Shown here: one piece after another, positions 11,704-24,208 of the stretch | Layout: every line of letters starts with the position of its first letter | How positions within the stretch are numbered: the first letter of the stretch is position 1 | Assembly: GCA_036898135.1 (NCBI GenBank) | Contig: CM072512.1 | Span: 36,969,750-37,033,749 of the forward strand | Origin: Oncomelania hupensis | Taxonomy: Eukaryota > Mollusca > Gastropoda > Littorinimorpha > Pomatiopsidae | Direction: 5' to 3' | DNA: 64,000 bases | The notes under the pieces: generated by a model | What the model saw: the letters and a program-made list of their open reading frames with translations, nothing else | Databases searched by the model: none | Told to the model about the DNA's origin: nothing | Translations under genes and position numbers: made by a program

Positions 11704-11761
11704 TCTTATTGCTGCCAAGGAAAAGTTGAAAGAGATGACTCGGAAGTCCACGGATGAATGA
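11704..11761 (+). CDS. Weak candidate last exon with poly(A) signal
   Basis: A strong acceptor (ATTTTCTTTCAG ending 11703) is followed by a frame of 18 whole codons, LIAAKEKLKEMTRKSTDE, and TGA at 11759-11761. The first base completes a codon from an upstream exon. The peptide is charged and helix-like, as in many C-termini. A canonical AATAAA lies at 11868-11873, about 107 nt past the stop, giving a plausible short 3' UTR. I could not find the preceding exon or name the gene. Confidence 0.3.
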
Positions 11762-11867
11762 ATATACGAATTAAAAACTTGGTAAAATACAACGACCAGA
11801 CTATATAGATCCAAGGTCGGAAGCATACTCGCGTTCAAGAACACCAATCATACCAACGGGCAATTAA

Positions 11868-11873
11868 AATAAA
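11868..11873 (+). terminator. AATAAA poly(A) signal candidate
   Basis: Canonical hexamer downstream of the candidate stop at 11761, followed by T/GT-rich sequence. It is useful only if the candidate exon is real, since AATAAA is common in AT-rich DNA. Confidence 0.25.
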
Positions 11874-12616
11874 CATTTTGTTTATTTAAAAAAAATTAGA
11901 CAGTCAATCAGCCAGTCTCTATATTAAAAACACTTGACGATGAACTCAAAACAAAACGTTTTTATTATTAAAGTCATTCAGAAGATTCGTTATCTGTGCT
12001 GAAAATACTAGACCAAAATCAACCAGAGGTTGTTTTAGTGCGCGCTGCGAGCACTCCAGATAGCACACATTTTCTGGATGGCTTTGTTTCTTTTATCAGT
12101 GTCAGGGACGTATGTGTTATCAACCGCTTTTCTTCGAAACGAGTTCAGTAATATTAGCGAGTTAAATAACAGTGCACTTGCATTAGCCTGAGCATCGGAG
12201 GTCACCCATCCTTGATTCCTTATCGTGCAATTACGAGATTAAAATGATACAGTCTCTGATAATTTGTGTGGAAGTACTAAACCAAGCTGACAAAATGGTG
12301 TGTATGGGTAATGTTTGGTGGCATATTTCATTGGACAATCAGTTATATTTCGGTGTGCAAGATAAATATATGAAATGGAAGCGTCTATATTAGCGCAGAT
12401 TTCCACTAGTTAGGGCTGTTTTCACTTTAAAGAAAGGAGTTAAATATTTGTTGTGAAACCATTATTGGCAAAGCGCTGATCGTGCATTCATTGTATTGTG
12501 GAAGGAATAGTTCTAGAAAGGTCAGGCGCATTCAAAAGAAATGCTGATCTTGTATTACGGCTATATAAGAAATAACTAGAGCAAAGCCAAGCATTTACTT
12601 CTGCACCATATTAAAT
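11874..12616. other. Unassigned non-coding stretch
   Basis: No gene or repeat recognised. Confidence 0.45.
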
Positions 12617-12755
12617 GAATCTATAGGTACAGGATTGAAAACATTCGGTATCATATCATCAGTTGTTCTATAGGTACAGTATTAAAAACTTTCGGGATCA
12701 GATCAATGAACCTGTAGGTACAGTATTGAAGGCATTTCGGTATCATATCATTATG
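12617..12755 (+). repeat. Three tandem diverged units of about 48 bp
   Basis: Each unit carries CTATAGGTACAG or CTGTAGGTACAG, then ATT, an A-rich stretch, TTTCGG/ATTCGG and TATCATATCA or a variant. The copies start near 12617, 12668 and 12710. Confidence 0.7.
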
Positions 12756-12791
12756 TTGTATGTAAAGAAAGTTGCTCCTTGATTGAAACTC

Positions 12792-12852
12792 ATGCCTCCT
12801 CGGAACCCTTCAGAACCAGTGACGGCCTCAGTAGTGCTAGAGAATAGTATGG
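12792..12852 (+). CDS. Weak candidate first coding exon
   Basis: An ATG with an in-frame upstream stop opens 20 codons plus one base, ending at a good donor (GTAAGTTT at 12853). The encoded piece (MPPRNPSEPVTASVVLEN) has balanced, protein-like composition. No next exon or homologue is recognised, so chance is a serious alternative. Confidence 0.18.
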
Positions 12853-12878
12853 GTAAGTTTGTCTATAGATATAGACAC

Positions 12879-12886
12879 GAGAGAGA

Positions 12887-12926
<40 letters not shown>
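12879..12926. repeat. (GA)n microsatellite
   Basis: About 48 bp of GA with one GT variant near 12892. Confidence 0.95.
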
Positions 12927-12929
<3 letters not shown>

Positions 12930-14892
12930 CCGGAGATAAGTTAGTAATAATAACTGAACTAGTTTACGGCTTACTGCTATTAGTTACCCGAAGGTCAAAG
13001 GTAAAATCTTAGGTAGACCAAGGTAGTATTAATTGCACTTCTCGGTGTAGATAAGATTTTGTTACGACGAAAATAAAAGGTGTTTATATATGTGGGGAAA
13101 ATCTCAGTAGCAGTCCTCTGTGTTAGCAATATTACTCATCTCGATAGGATTTAAACTTTTCCGTATGTAGTTATGCGTGCAGAACTTAGCTTTGTAGAAA
13201 TACTTGCTTATTATATGTGCTATTCTTACAGTAAATTTGGTAACTATTCTCTATTAACTACTTTTCCTCTCTCAACTTGAGGAAATGGATTGAGGCCTTA
13301 TCTAGCCTCAGACACGCTGTATGATCTTTGAGCGCACCTACTCATTATGTCTAGTTTATAGTACCACCACACTTTTTGACCTTTAACCTCTTTTTTAACC
13401 TACCTATATAACGCAAGCTTCTCATGCTACAGTCGCCTGCACCCTTTGCCTAGAAGGAAAAATTCACCATTCAAAGTGGAAGAGACACCCCTCATTCCGC
13501 CCCACTCTTACTTAGGGCGTGGTGGTATTTTCGGGTTGTTTTGAAATACCCGTATACCTCGGTAGTCCAGGTACAGTTTTAATAGAAATTGCCGATGCCC
13601 TCTACGTTTATCTTTTTAATCTTGTCTGAGACTTTGACAATGGCTGAGCTCCTGTTGTCTTTTGACGCTCTGGTACATTGTGTAGGCTGTAAGCAAACAT
13701 TGTCTTGCCATGTCGGCTGACCCCTTTCTCCTTTTAAAAAGAGATACGTCTTTTATAAGTATGATTGATTTCTATGTCCACATTGCAGTCCTTAAGATTT
13801 TGCCTGCCTGAGAGTAAAACTGGGTCCCCGTAAGGTCGTGTGAAAAGTAATTTCGCATTCCAACTTTATCATACCGACGTGACTGTTATCATACAAACTG
13901 AATGGCCATAAAATAAATAACAAAATGAACTGATTTTCTTATTTGAAAGTGTGGATTTATGGGAATGGAAATGCATTGACTAGACGGACAAGCTAAGAAA
14001 TGTAGTGGTGTTATTCAAAGGGCCGTCATTCTTGATGAGTATATTACAGGATTGAATTTCTTTTAACGTATAATAACTGTGTTTATTAAAAATTTATATA
14101 AACGTGTAATATACTGTCACTAGTGTTAAAGTAGTGCCTTATTGATACGAGTATGAGCGAAACTGCATTTGCAGGTGATCTTTTTCAATAACGTTGTAGC
14201 GCGTGATTCTTATTTCTCATGACTCTCTTGTTTTCTAATCAAAACAAAAGTTTGTTAGAGCTGCATTCGTAGCTTCCGACTGGTTATGCTAATTCACGAA
14301 AGGACTGGACAGTATTAGCGGAAAGAAATAAATCAACAATGGTAGCTACGTCGTGAGAGATAAACCCCCAACCTTTTAATGTAATATTCGGACTGCATTT
14401 GAACTTTGGATTCGCAATGCATGGAACGAAGTAATACGGAACAATATTTTGTTAAAGACCGAGGCGGAAGCCGGAAATAAAACAACACCAAGTTTATTCC
14501 AGTCGAGTCAGAAGACTTATTTAATATCTTGAAACGAAGAACACTTTTCAAACGGCGCTAACAATTCATTGAAAACTGTAGAAAAGTGTACGAACGGTGG
14601 TTAAGCAAAGAAGAATTGAAATTTTCTAGCAAATTGAGAGGAAAACTGAAGACTAAGAATATGCCCTCGCTTCTGTCCTTGAGAACATTTGCAAGTCAAT
14701 GAGCCTTGTCGTCTAGAGGATGAGAAAAAAGTGAAGCACGAAGTAGAAAGAATGGGCGTTGATCACGAGAAGAAAATTAGGAGGAGACGGAGGAATTGTC
14801 AAAGTCGTATTATTCTTTCCCGCCTTTTCCTCAATTACCACCACCATCTCCACCTTGTCCGTTTCCTCCTTATTTATCTCCCTTTTCCTTTT

Positions 14893-14895
<3 letters not shown>
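12927..14895. other. Unassigned non-coding stretch
   Basis: Nothing recognised over about 2 kb. There are no long frames, RNA genes or repeats shared with other parts of the window. Confidence 0.5.

Positions 14896-14942
<47 letters not shown>
14896..14942. repeat. (TC)n microsatellite
   Basis: About 46 bp of uninterrupted TC. Confidence 0.96.
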
Positions 14943-14944
<2 letters not shown>

Positions 14945-17900
14945 AAACCGCTTATGGTCTTGTTCTCTTAGAAGTGGTAATTATGAACGTTATAACACTA
15001 AAAACAAAAAAAAACAGGACATATGCAAAACGCGCATCGTTTTAAAACATCTAGGCGCAACGCGAGTAGGCGAAATGTGAGGCACCGTTCCCTCATTATA
15101 TATCTCCCTTTTTCTTCTGTCCGCGCCGTTTCTTCAGAGAGAGAGAGACTAGAACACTATGTCTAGACTAAGACAAGATGACTAGAAAAGGGTGACAGGT
15201 AACCCCAAACCCAAATCTGGGTTGCGTCTTGTAAAGCTTGCAACTCATCGGGCTTTAAATGTATGTCATGTGTTGTCAGATAAGTGTTTCTGTCAAACGA
15301 ACGAACGGACTCTTTATTATTACTCCCTGTCCCTTCGGTACAAAACACAGCACCTGCAACTAAAGATCCTGTCTTTTCAAGTTTTATTAACAGTATTCAA
15401 AATACCGCCTATTTTCTGAACCCTGGCGTGGTATCTGTTGATTTTTACCTTGGTTGTTACACAAAGCAAAAACAAACAATTAAGCATCGAATATTGAGAT
15501 CAGTCTTGGGTTGGCTTTTTTTCCAATTTTCTACGTATAATTTAGTATTTTTAATTTGGCAACTATTTGGCGTAAAAACAGGTCCTTTGGAGTAAAGGTT
15601 GTGGTTTTTTCCCATTGTACCGTTTTTGCCATGTCAACGATTTTGCCATGTTACAATCAAGACTCCAGGCAGGCATTCTCTATTTTACCTTGGTATTTTA
15701 TTTTATTGATCGGGCGTTAATTAGGTATTGCGCAGGACAGCTTGAAGAAGATAAATAAGACGTACCCTGTGTCCATTTTTTGGTGCCTGGAGCAGCTTAG
15801 AGTGGCTTTTAGGCTTGTTGCAAGTGAGCCTTTTGGGACGACTTGGGTTTATTGCTGATATCGGCCAAACCGTTGAGCATTTCTTTGTAGCTATATACAG
15901 ACGTTTAGCCGTACGCTTGAACAACTAAGTTTTTTTGTTGTAGTTGGTGTTGTAGTTGTTGTTGCACCATCTCACCTTCATATCTTTTGTTTTAATCACC
16001 CCAGATCGATTCGGACACGCTGAGTGGATGGCGCTGAATTGTAAACCGGTTGTACTGATGAATCTGGAGATGATAACATGGTGTAAGTTTAAGTTTTGAA
16101 CCTCCATGAGCCTTCCACGAACTTACAAATTCAGACTGGCCATAAGATGAATCGCTCCCGTTCTTTTCTTCTTCGTTGCAAATTGCTGTCACCCGTGCGT
16201 CGTCAGACAGACGCCTACAGAAAGATTACTACGTGAGTGGAGTTTTAAACTTCCTCCTCATCGGAACTTTTTATTTCTTTTTGTTTTAAATATACGGTGG
16301 GGTTATAATTTGTGACATTCTTGCTATTGTTCCTCAATTTTGTATTAAGGAAGGAGAGAGCTGGAATGACAATTAGGAGGTGTCCAGTAGGAAACAGCGA
16401 TAGTAGGTCAGCCCTGGGGCAGAGGAAAAATGTTCGGGGATGAGAGATGGGGAAGCAAGTGAGGGGAGAGAAGGGCTAAGATAGGAAAGATAAATAATTG
16501 TGAAAGAGCTTGCAGGACTGAAGAAGAACAAAATACTATATGGATCGAAAATGGGGCGTGGGCGATTGTGGAATGTCAGGGTCACATATTTCAGACAGGG
16601 TACTTCGCAGATAAGATTTTCTGCCCGTGCTCCCTGTCACGGCAGGAAGAAGAATGGCGTAACCTCATTGTGAATTCTGTCCCTTGAGTTAAAAAAAAAA
16701 AGTCGCCTCCCTTGGTACTCAAAAGATTATGTCCCCTGAGTTATGGATTTGCGTCCCTTATCTTGTCCTTCTGTCTCTCTGGCGTCCAATAAACATTCGT
16801 CTGCTGGCAATGTAGTCCACCAGTCGGTGGCTCCACTTGGTCAAAATTGTACTTCGCGAGCCAAAGTAATTGGATTTTTAGGTATTTTAAGACCTCGATA
16901 AGACCTCATGAGCTCGACATTTTTGAGTTTGGTCATTTACTCCCTGTAGTTGTATAATAAATTGTCTGCACGAATCATTGTACACTTTAGTACCGAGAAC
17001 CACAACTGTTGTATTCAAATGGATTTGAATAGATATCCGATGTTTTACCGATTCAAAGTTTACTAGTTGCAGTAGTAGAATATATTGTCTGCCCTAACTA
17101 CTTCAACAATAAGAATTTTTTTTTAATTCTTTGAATAGATAAATAGTCAACTTTTTTTTTCAATTTGCGGTTAGGATTAGAGCATGAATGAGCAGTGCTT
17201 CTGTCTCGCCCCAAACTGCCATTATATTAACTCTTTCTCTCACCTCACCTCAGCACCCTAAAATCTGATCACTTGCGAAGGCGTTGGGAGTATGAGGATA
17301 CCGACTATACAACTGTTATTTTAAAGATGATTTACCGCATCTTTATATTTATCTGATTGAAACATTGGTTGCTAGTCAATGCTCTGGGTTACGCTTCAAT
17401 GAAGCTGTCGTATGTTCCGCACTTGATCAATGCTGATCCGTACTTCACTGCTTGGAATAGAATCCAACTAAATTATTGAATTTAACCAAAATCCAACATG
17501 AAAACAAAAATCGGGAAAAAAATCTAAATCTGCCGAACAAGAAAAAGAGGATAGCTTTAATTCTTTTTTCGCTACCCTTAAATATGACTTATTCATCCTA
17601 AGGTTCACATTGGAAAAGTTGTTCAGTACTCAATATTACAGCATGCAATCTGTTTATCTGTAGCGTAAAACGCAAAAACCGACGTAAGCATGAGTCTTTT
17701 CGAGAAATTGAATGAAAGCACAGTTTTAGTGAAACTGCTGCCGTTTTACTATGTGGACTTGGAATTCCCTCCGCCTACTCTCACGATTTGCATAATTGGT
17801 TTGATGCAGAACAGCTTGGGCCGCACGGATAATACTCTCACTTCGCTGCATAGTCTAATTACTAGGATACACAAACATTGAGACTGATGGCCAAGTTCGA

Positions 17901-18784
17901 TCTACTGTTTCAATCTCTCTTGGCAGTGAGCGAGGTGTCCTACTAAAAAGTGGTGTACTAATTTGGCCCGCGGGCCGCAGCTTTCGAATCTCGTTCAGCG
18001 GGGCATAGTAGGCCGACGGCTCTGTTAGTTCCTTTTTTAAATAAATTTAATTTGCTCTGGTTTGCGGGTAACACTGTTGTGTTATTAGGTGAATTGATTC
18101 GCAAGTTTGCTAAGATTTTGGTCAATTATTTTGCGAAAATTTGTTGCTAAAGTTTCCGGTTAATTATTTTTGTTGTTGCAGATTTTGGTATTGAGTTGTA
18201 GGAAAATGTGTTTTGCAAGTTTTTTTGTGAAATTTCCAGTAGACCGATTTAGAAATGTTTAAAAGTATGACATTTTCGTGAGGTGAGCCGATTGGTTCTC
18301 GTAGATTTGTATTCGTTCTGCTACATGCACTAGAGTAATTCGTACGCTTGCTACGAGATTGAAGTACTCGTATACCGGCGCCCTTAGGACCGTTTCCTTG
18401 TCCATCATTATCACATTTGTCTCTTTGTATTCATCCTCTCTGATTTGCGAGACTGGCGTATTAATAACACATGCATTGTGAGGGTTGGTAGCTTATTATG
18501 TATACTGGGAAGGGGGAGGGGTAGAGAGAGGGGAAGGTAGAGAAAATAGGAATATATTTTTCAGAGACTGTGTTGTTCTACAGTAAGAAAGGGAGGTCTA
18601 GAAAGAGGGAGGGAAGGGAAGGTAGGACGGGGTTAAACAGAAAGAATTTGCTGAGGAAAAAGCGCTACAAGGCGAATTAACATTGAAGTTTAACGACGGC
18701 TACACCCATCATTTGTGATATGGCAAACGGGGGGTGGGGGGGGGGGGGACAACGCAATCACATTGTTAAGACAGGTAGTGAGAA
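14943..18784. other. Unassigned non-coding stretch
   Basis: Nearly 4 kb with no supported feature. All open frames are short (under about 105 codons) and resemble no family. A purine-rich patch lies at about 18505-18625 and a G-run at 18729-18748. Confidence 0.5.
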
Positions 18785-18868
18785 AGTGCCACTTTTATCC
18801 TGCCCATTACGGGATTCAAAACTGGGTCACCCCGACGTGCCTGGGGAACGCTCTACCTCTGAGCGACA
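18785..18868 (-). mobile_element. tRNA-like SINE family E, copy 1
   Basis: Read on the minus strand it begins TCGCTCAGAGGTAGAGCG, an RNA polymerase III A-box-like motif as in tRNAs. About 30 nt on it has a degenerate B box (GTTTTGAATCCC). The following GGGCAGGATAAAAGTGG matches the sequence after the B box in the copy at 42158. A tRNA-derived SINE head is the best reading. The 3' boundary is not clear. Confidence 0.6.
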
Positions 18869-19003
18869 GTGCATTTTCCTCGATCTACACACGCACCTCG
18901 CTATCAACAGCAATGGTCGATGCCCTGTGCTAGGCACACCTGCTGATGACAAGAAAGAGGGGAAAGGGAACTGTTTGCCATTTTGCTTGGGGGCTTGTTG
19001 CAT

Positions 19004-19037
<34 letters not shown>

Positions 19038-19069
19038 CACACCCACACACACACACACACACACACACA
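19004..19069. repeat. (CA)n microsatellite
   Basis: About 66 bp of CA with GC and CC interruptions. Confidence 0.96.
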
Positions 19070-20492
19070 ATGACTATGGTTGTGTTTTAAGTATTTGACG
19101 AAGAAAAGTTCAGGACCGAGATTTAAGGCTAGACACTGTTAAAAAAAGTATGTTTTCTGTCCGGAACGAAAGGAAAACTTATCGAGTATTTAACCCATAG
19201 TATGCAACAACATTGGGGTATTTTATCAGACATGCATGAGAAATCACGTGAGGGTCAGGGTCCTCCCAAGGTCAAGGTCACTGAAGTTCGTGGTCATCCC
19301 AAAGTCACATTTTTTTGGCATCATAAACTTTTGCTATACTGTATTTAAATTTTGCTATTTGATAGTACATGAGTATATTGGAGCCAGAGGTCAATGTCAT
19401 CTCAAGTTCAAGAGCATAGAAAGACCAAAATTGGTAGTACTTTGCATTTTAATGCCACCATTTCATTTTGATTTTCCATGGCGTTCATATCCCATTCCAT
19501 GTTAAATATTGAGTTCCATAAGGATCATGTGTGTCATATGGGCTTTGCCCTTCTAGTTTTTTTTTTTTTAAACTATATCATTTTGGCTTTCGACATATTA
19601 ATTGTGTATAAATCTTTAAATTGATTCATAGCTTCTTGGTATAGTTGTAGGTTTTGTATCCTTTACACTTATCGAATACCTGTCTCGCCACCATTCGGCC
19701 CGAAGGTGCAGCGGCACGTGTGTACCGCTCCTTTTCTTCACTTGTTTACCGCTAGTTCGACCCGATGATGCATACATTGGGGGGGAAAAAACCCTCTTCA
19801 CCAAGGTACTTATTCTGGCAGCCCAGATCGATCGCCGCTCCAGGTTTGGACTGATTTTTTTGGAACGCTTTCAATGTAGCAGTTCTCTGTTTTATTTCTC
19901 TTTTCCATTACATATTATATAACCTGGCATTTCTGTTTTAGGTTGGAAACACAGAAACTCGTGCATCTGTCCAGAATATTGTAAATGTATTTTTGTTATA
20001 TCAATGGCTTGGAATTGATTGATCTTTATATACGTATTTGCGAGTGTGGATGAATTCTGATCGAACTTGGTTTACTTTGTTCGGCTGTGGTTTATATTTT
20101 TCTTTGGTCCAGATAGGCTGACAAGTATAGAAACTCCAGAAAGTTATTGCAGCGGCTAGAGAATTATAATCGTGGGTGTTCAACTTTTGTTGGGAATGGA
20201 TTGATGTTGAAATCATTGATCGACGAAAACGTGTGATTTTGTTTTCCTTCCGTTTATTTTATGACATGCCATTGGGCTGGTATATAATTTCATATTCCTT
20301 CAAGACCAAAGCACAAAGAACCTAAAAAGGAAACCAACGAACTCGTCTAGAAAACTTAGCCGCGTGTTCGTTTCATTTTCCATCACAAAAGATAGTTTGG
20401 GGGGGGGATGAAAATCTGTTCGTTATGTTTTCCTCTACTGAAAAAGAAATCGAAGGACACAGTGCAGACCCCCCCCCCTCCCCTCCCCCCCC
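19070..20492. other. Unassigned; part probably dispersed repeat
   Basis: 19240-19440 has several AGGTCA-type motifs (for example AAGGTCAAGGTCACTG). A C-rich tract lies at 20469-20495 next to the start of the retroposon. No gene recognised. Confidence 0.4.
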
Positions 20493-21074
20493 ACCCCGTG
20501 GGTGTGCCAGGGGTTTCAGTATAAATAGTTACCCCACTGTCTAGAGATTAAGTGCTTTAAATTCCCACTGTCGCTGTCTTTCTCCTTTGTTCTTTATCAT
20601 TTATACTCTGTTCTATCAATCTACTATACTATCTTCTTTTTCGCTAGACCAGTCACCAACCTTTTTTCTTGACAACTCTTCCGGTACAAAACTCCCCATT
20701 TGTGTGTGAGGTCTGTTGGATCAGCTTGGGAATAGTGGACACTTTCTGCCAAATGGTCTCTGGGGCTTCCTATGCTGTTATTATTTGGCAATGTAGGCAT
20801 TTTATATGTGTTTTGTTGATATTTTATGTTTGTATTCTATTTTGTTTTCGTAAACGGGGGTTCGATAAATTAGAGTATAGCCTCAGCGTTCCCTGCGTGG
20901 GAGGTCTTTATTGTAAAGTGACCGACTGGTGGAGTGCCTTCAGTGTTACCACTAGGGTTGTTTCGGCAGATATTTTTTGCAGATCAGTGGAGTTGTGGTC
21001 TTGTTTGTGTGGTTCTGATTCGGCTCTTTTAAGTCCGCTGGACCCTGTAAGCAATGAATAACTAACTAACTAAC
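20493..21074 (+). mobile_element. 580-bp retroposon family, copy 3 (near full length)
   Basis: It runs from CCCCGTGGGTGTGCC, past GTATAAATAG (about 20520-20529), to CCGCTGGACCCTGTAAGC and a (TAAC)n tail at about 21056-21074. It aligns along its length with copy 5 (45761-46340, minus) and with most of copy 4 (43276-43665, minus). The tail differs between copies: TAAC here, ATGTA in copy 2, CATTA in copy 5, A-rich in copy 1. Its 130-codon frame is not preserved in the other copies, so it is probably non-coding. Confidence 0.8.
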
Positions 21075-21994
21075 GCAATGCACAACGCGCCAAGACAGGG
21101 TTGTACGCGGGAGTATAACTTGTCGACCCGTCTTGATTTAGTTTCCATGTACATTTTTCTCACACAAGACTGCTTGAGCTACAGGCGCTGCAAGTTGGGC
21201 GTTTTTGAGGGTAACGTCCGTTAGATTCGCACCGCCTTGATTAGCTGTTTGAGTTGAAAAGTGCGCTGTATAAGTACAGTGCAAGTCATGACATGAAGAT
21301 ATATGCCAACACCCTTTAAAAAAAGGAAAAAAAGGAATGCAAACCTAATTGTTTAATCGATACTACTATACATTACCAATACATCACACATAACATCACA
21401 GTCTCGTGAAAACCAAGATAGAGCAGTTTATATTAATCTATATAGGGTGTTTCTGCGCATGATATTGCAACCTTGATCCGTTCTTGTATTCACTTTGTGT
21501 TAAAAGTTGTATTGCCTATTGTTTCTTGTAATGTTTTAATGTTAATTGCTTGTAGCAAAAAACAATAAACTTTGAGTCTTGAAAACTTTGAGTCTATTAA
21601 TCTATATAGGCGAAACAAGACAACACAGCCGCAACTATGACACCAACACTGTCACATAATATTCATTTCGGCTTAATTTTACTTTTTTTAGACAAGTATG
21701 ACGTCTTTTGTTGCAATATAATATCAGTTTATGTAACACGCTTGTGTTTATTTCGAGTCATTGCAAACCATAAATAGATATTTCCTACCTGACTTCCCCA
21801 CGATCCCTGTCATGGACACTGTCTATTCCGCTTTTTGACTAGAACTAATATTGTGTTTCACTGGTGTTCCGGTGTATAGGTATTTAATTTTCTTGCTGCT
21901 ATATTTTTTTTAATGTCTTGTTCCCTGTTCTCCCTCCCCTTTTAATGTTTCCCAACCCAGTTCTTATCTTTCTTTGCTGTTTTCTCAACCCAAT
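21075..21994. other. Unassigned non-coding stretch
   Basis: No gene recognised. The phrase ATTAATCTATATAGG occurs twice (about 21433 and 21597), and TTGAGTCT repeats near 21573-21597. Confidence 0.45.
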
Positions 21995-22123
21995 GGCTTA
22001 TTCTTATATAGTGCACTTTTCAGATCTAAGAGCTGATCAAGGCGCTGACTATCGGGCATGCAAAAGTTCTAGACTTTTGAAATCAGGTCGCCAAAGAAGG
22101 AAACTTGAAGTTCACGCACGGTT
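21995..22123 (-). mobile_element. tRNA-like SINE family F, copy 1 (3' part)
   Basis: Read on the minus strand it shows the family's 3' end: CAGCGCCTTGATCAGCTC, then GTGCACTATATAAGAATAAG. The GCRCTATATAAG ending recurs in copies at 46499 and, in diverged form, 62583. It abuts the inverted LINE segment at 22124. Confidence 0.5.
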
Positions 22124-22788
22124 GGCTTTTGACGACTTCAATAATTTTAGGGCTGATGTTGTACACTCTCATGGTTGCCCACAGAGCTGCATGCCAGACT
22201 CGGTTAAACGCTTTCTTGAAGTCTACAAACACATGATATAGATGTTGTTGGCGCTGTAGGTATTTCTCACAGATTATTCTGAGGTTGAAAATCTGTTCAG
22301 TGGTACTTCTTCCTGCCCTGAATGCTGCTTATTCTTCAGCTATGATTTGTACAGCTTGGGGTTTCAACCTGTTATTATTTTCAGGAGGACCTTGCTGGGA
22401 TGGCTGATGAGGCTGATGGTGCGACCATGGACCCAATCGCTTGTCATCACTCTTCCCAAAAAGGAATCCTTCAGAAGTGTAAAAATATCGCACCATCAGC
22501 CTCATCAGCCATCCCAGCAAGGTCCTCCTGAAAATAATAACAGGTTGAAACCCCAAGCTGTACAAATCATAGCTGAAGAATAAGCAGCATTCAGGGCAGG
22601 ACGAAGTACCACTGAACAGATTTTCAACCTCAGAATAATCTGTGAGAAATACCTACAGCGCCAACAACATCTATATCATGTGTTTGTAGACTTCAAGAAA
22701 GCGTTTAACCGAGTCTGGCATGCAGCTCTGTGGGCAACCATGAGAGTGTACAACATCAGCCCTAAAATTATTGAAGTCGTCACAAGCC
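22124..22788. repeat. 301-bp inverted repeat within a LINE
   Basis: Left arm 22124-22424 is the reverse complement of right arm 22488-22788. I counted two mismatches in 301 positions. The 63-bp spacer (22425-22487) plus the right arm read as continuous LINE sense sequence, so the left arm is an inverted copy of LINE sequence joined to its 5' end. A transcript could fold into an approximately 300-bp duplex. A twin-priming or template-switch event during insertion is a likely origin; later inverted duplication is the alternative. Confidence 0.93.
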
Positions 22789-23754
22789 TGTATGACAAGG
22801 CTACCAGCGCAGCCCTCCAAAACAGCGCCATCGGAAACTGGTTCAGAACAACAATCGGTGTGCGTCAGCGATGCCTGCTCTCTCCAACACTCTTCACCAT
22901 CTTCCTAGAGCGCATCATATCAGATGCTCTTGCAGATCACGAAGGCATAGTCAGCATAGGGGATAGAGCAACCTCCAACCTCCGTTTTGCGGATGACATT
23001 GATGGATTGGCTGGAGAGGAACAAGAACTTGAGCAGCTTGTACAGCGGCTTGACACCCCCTCCAGAGCCTATGGAATGGAAATGAGTGCAGAGAAAACCT
23101 AATTGATGACCAGCCACACCAATGGCATCAACATGGACATCAAAGTCCAAGGCCAATCCTTCAATACAGTACATAGCTTCAAATATTTAGGAGCCATTGT
23201 ATCAGACAATGGGTCCCGACAGGAAGTCAAGTCCTCTTCAGGATCGTACAAACAACTGCGGCCCTGACAAGGTTCAAACCCATTTGGAAAGACAGGACCA
23301 CCAGTCTACATTCCAAGCTCCCTAGTCATCTCCAATTTCCTATACCCTTGCGAAACATGGACCCTCAACAGCAGAACTACAACGAAGAATACAAAGCATG
23401 GAGATGAAGTGCCACAGAAGACTTATGGGCATTTCCTATACTCAGCACATCACCAATGACGAAGTCCGACAGACCATCACACAAGCCATTTGACAACATG
23501 ATGACATGCTCACAGTGGTGAAGAAACGGAAACTCCGATGGTACGGCCACGTCACCAGAGCATCAGGCCTTGCAAAGACCATCTGCAAGGCATGGTGCAA
23601 GGAGGCAGGAGAAGATGGAGACTGAAAAAGAGGTGGGAGGACCACATTTGAGAGTGGAATGGTTTGACACTGAACAAGGCCATGAGGGTTGCTAAGGACT
23701 GAGAAAGATGGAGTACTCTGGTTAAACGATCGAGTTACGGGATAGAATATGATA
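22425..23754 (+). pseudogene. Non-LTR retrotransposon reverse transcriptase, broken
   Basis: The 3' half of an RTE-like LINE. The sense sequence starts with the WTQSLVITLPKK segment, then the RT palm. In the frame from 22680: FVDFKKAF (motif A Asp at residue 4), GVRQRCLLSP (family GVRQGC with Gly changed to Arg at residue 64), and FADD (105-106). The invariant-looking FD of motif A reads FN. A Lys codon in EKTK has become TAA at 23101-23103. Beyond it, frameshifts break the thumb and C-terminal part (FKYLGAIVSDNGS, later KRRKLRWYGHV-like). The 3' end is GGGATAGAATATGATA. The endonuclease half is absent and the 5' side is replaced by the inverted arm. Dead copy. Confidence 0.85.
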
Positions 23755-24170
23755 GGAAGATCTCATCCCCCTCCCTTGAAGTTTGCAACTGTTGCATGAC
23801 ATTTGCACGCCACTTCATTGTTCATGATCACGGTACGTGAGACCTTAACCGATGACCATAAAACAAACCAAAAGAACACAATATTGCCCATTGGTATTTT
23901 TGTCTTGATAATTTCAAGGCGAAATTTATTTATAATAATAACCCCACTGTTAATAGTATTGTGACGCAATATTTTAGCAACTTTATATAGTTTAAACGAA
24001 TTGATTTTTTCTAATGAACTTGCTTGTATACATATCTTACATCAACGTATAAAACCTTAATTGCTATTGACATTTTGTAGTTATTTCCTTTCAAATGGAA
24101 ATGTCTATGTAAAAATAAATTAATGATTACTTATACAACGCACAGTGAATCCCGCCCCCTTCCTCTCCCT

Positions 24171-24208
<38 letters not shown>

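Noticed and set aside
22329..22583. Two nearly identical proteins on opposite strands at the same place
   Set aside because: An effect of the inverted repeat at 22124-22788, not two genes.
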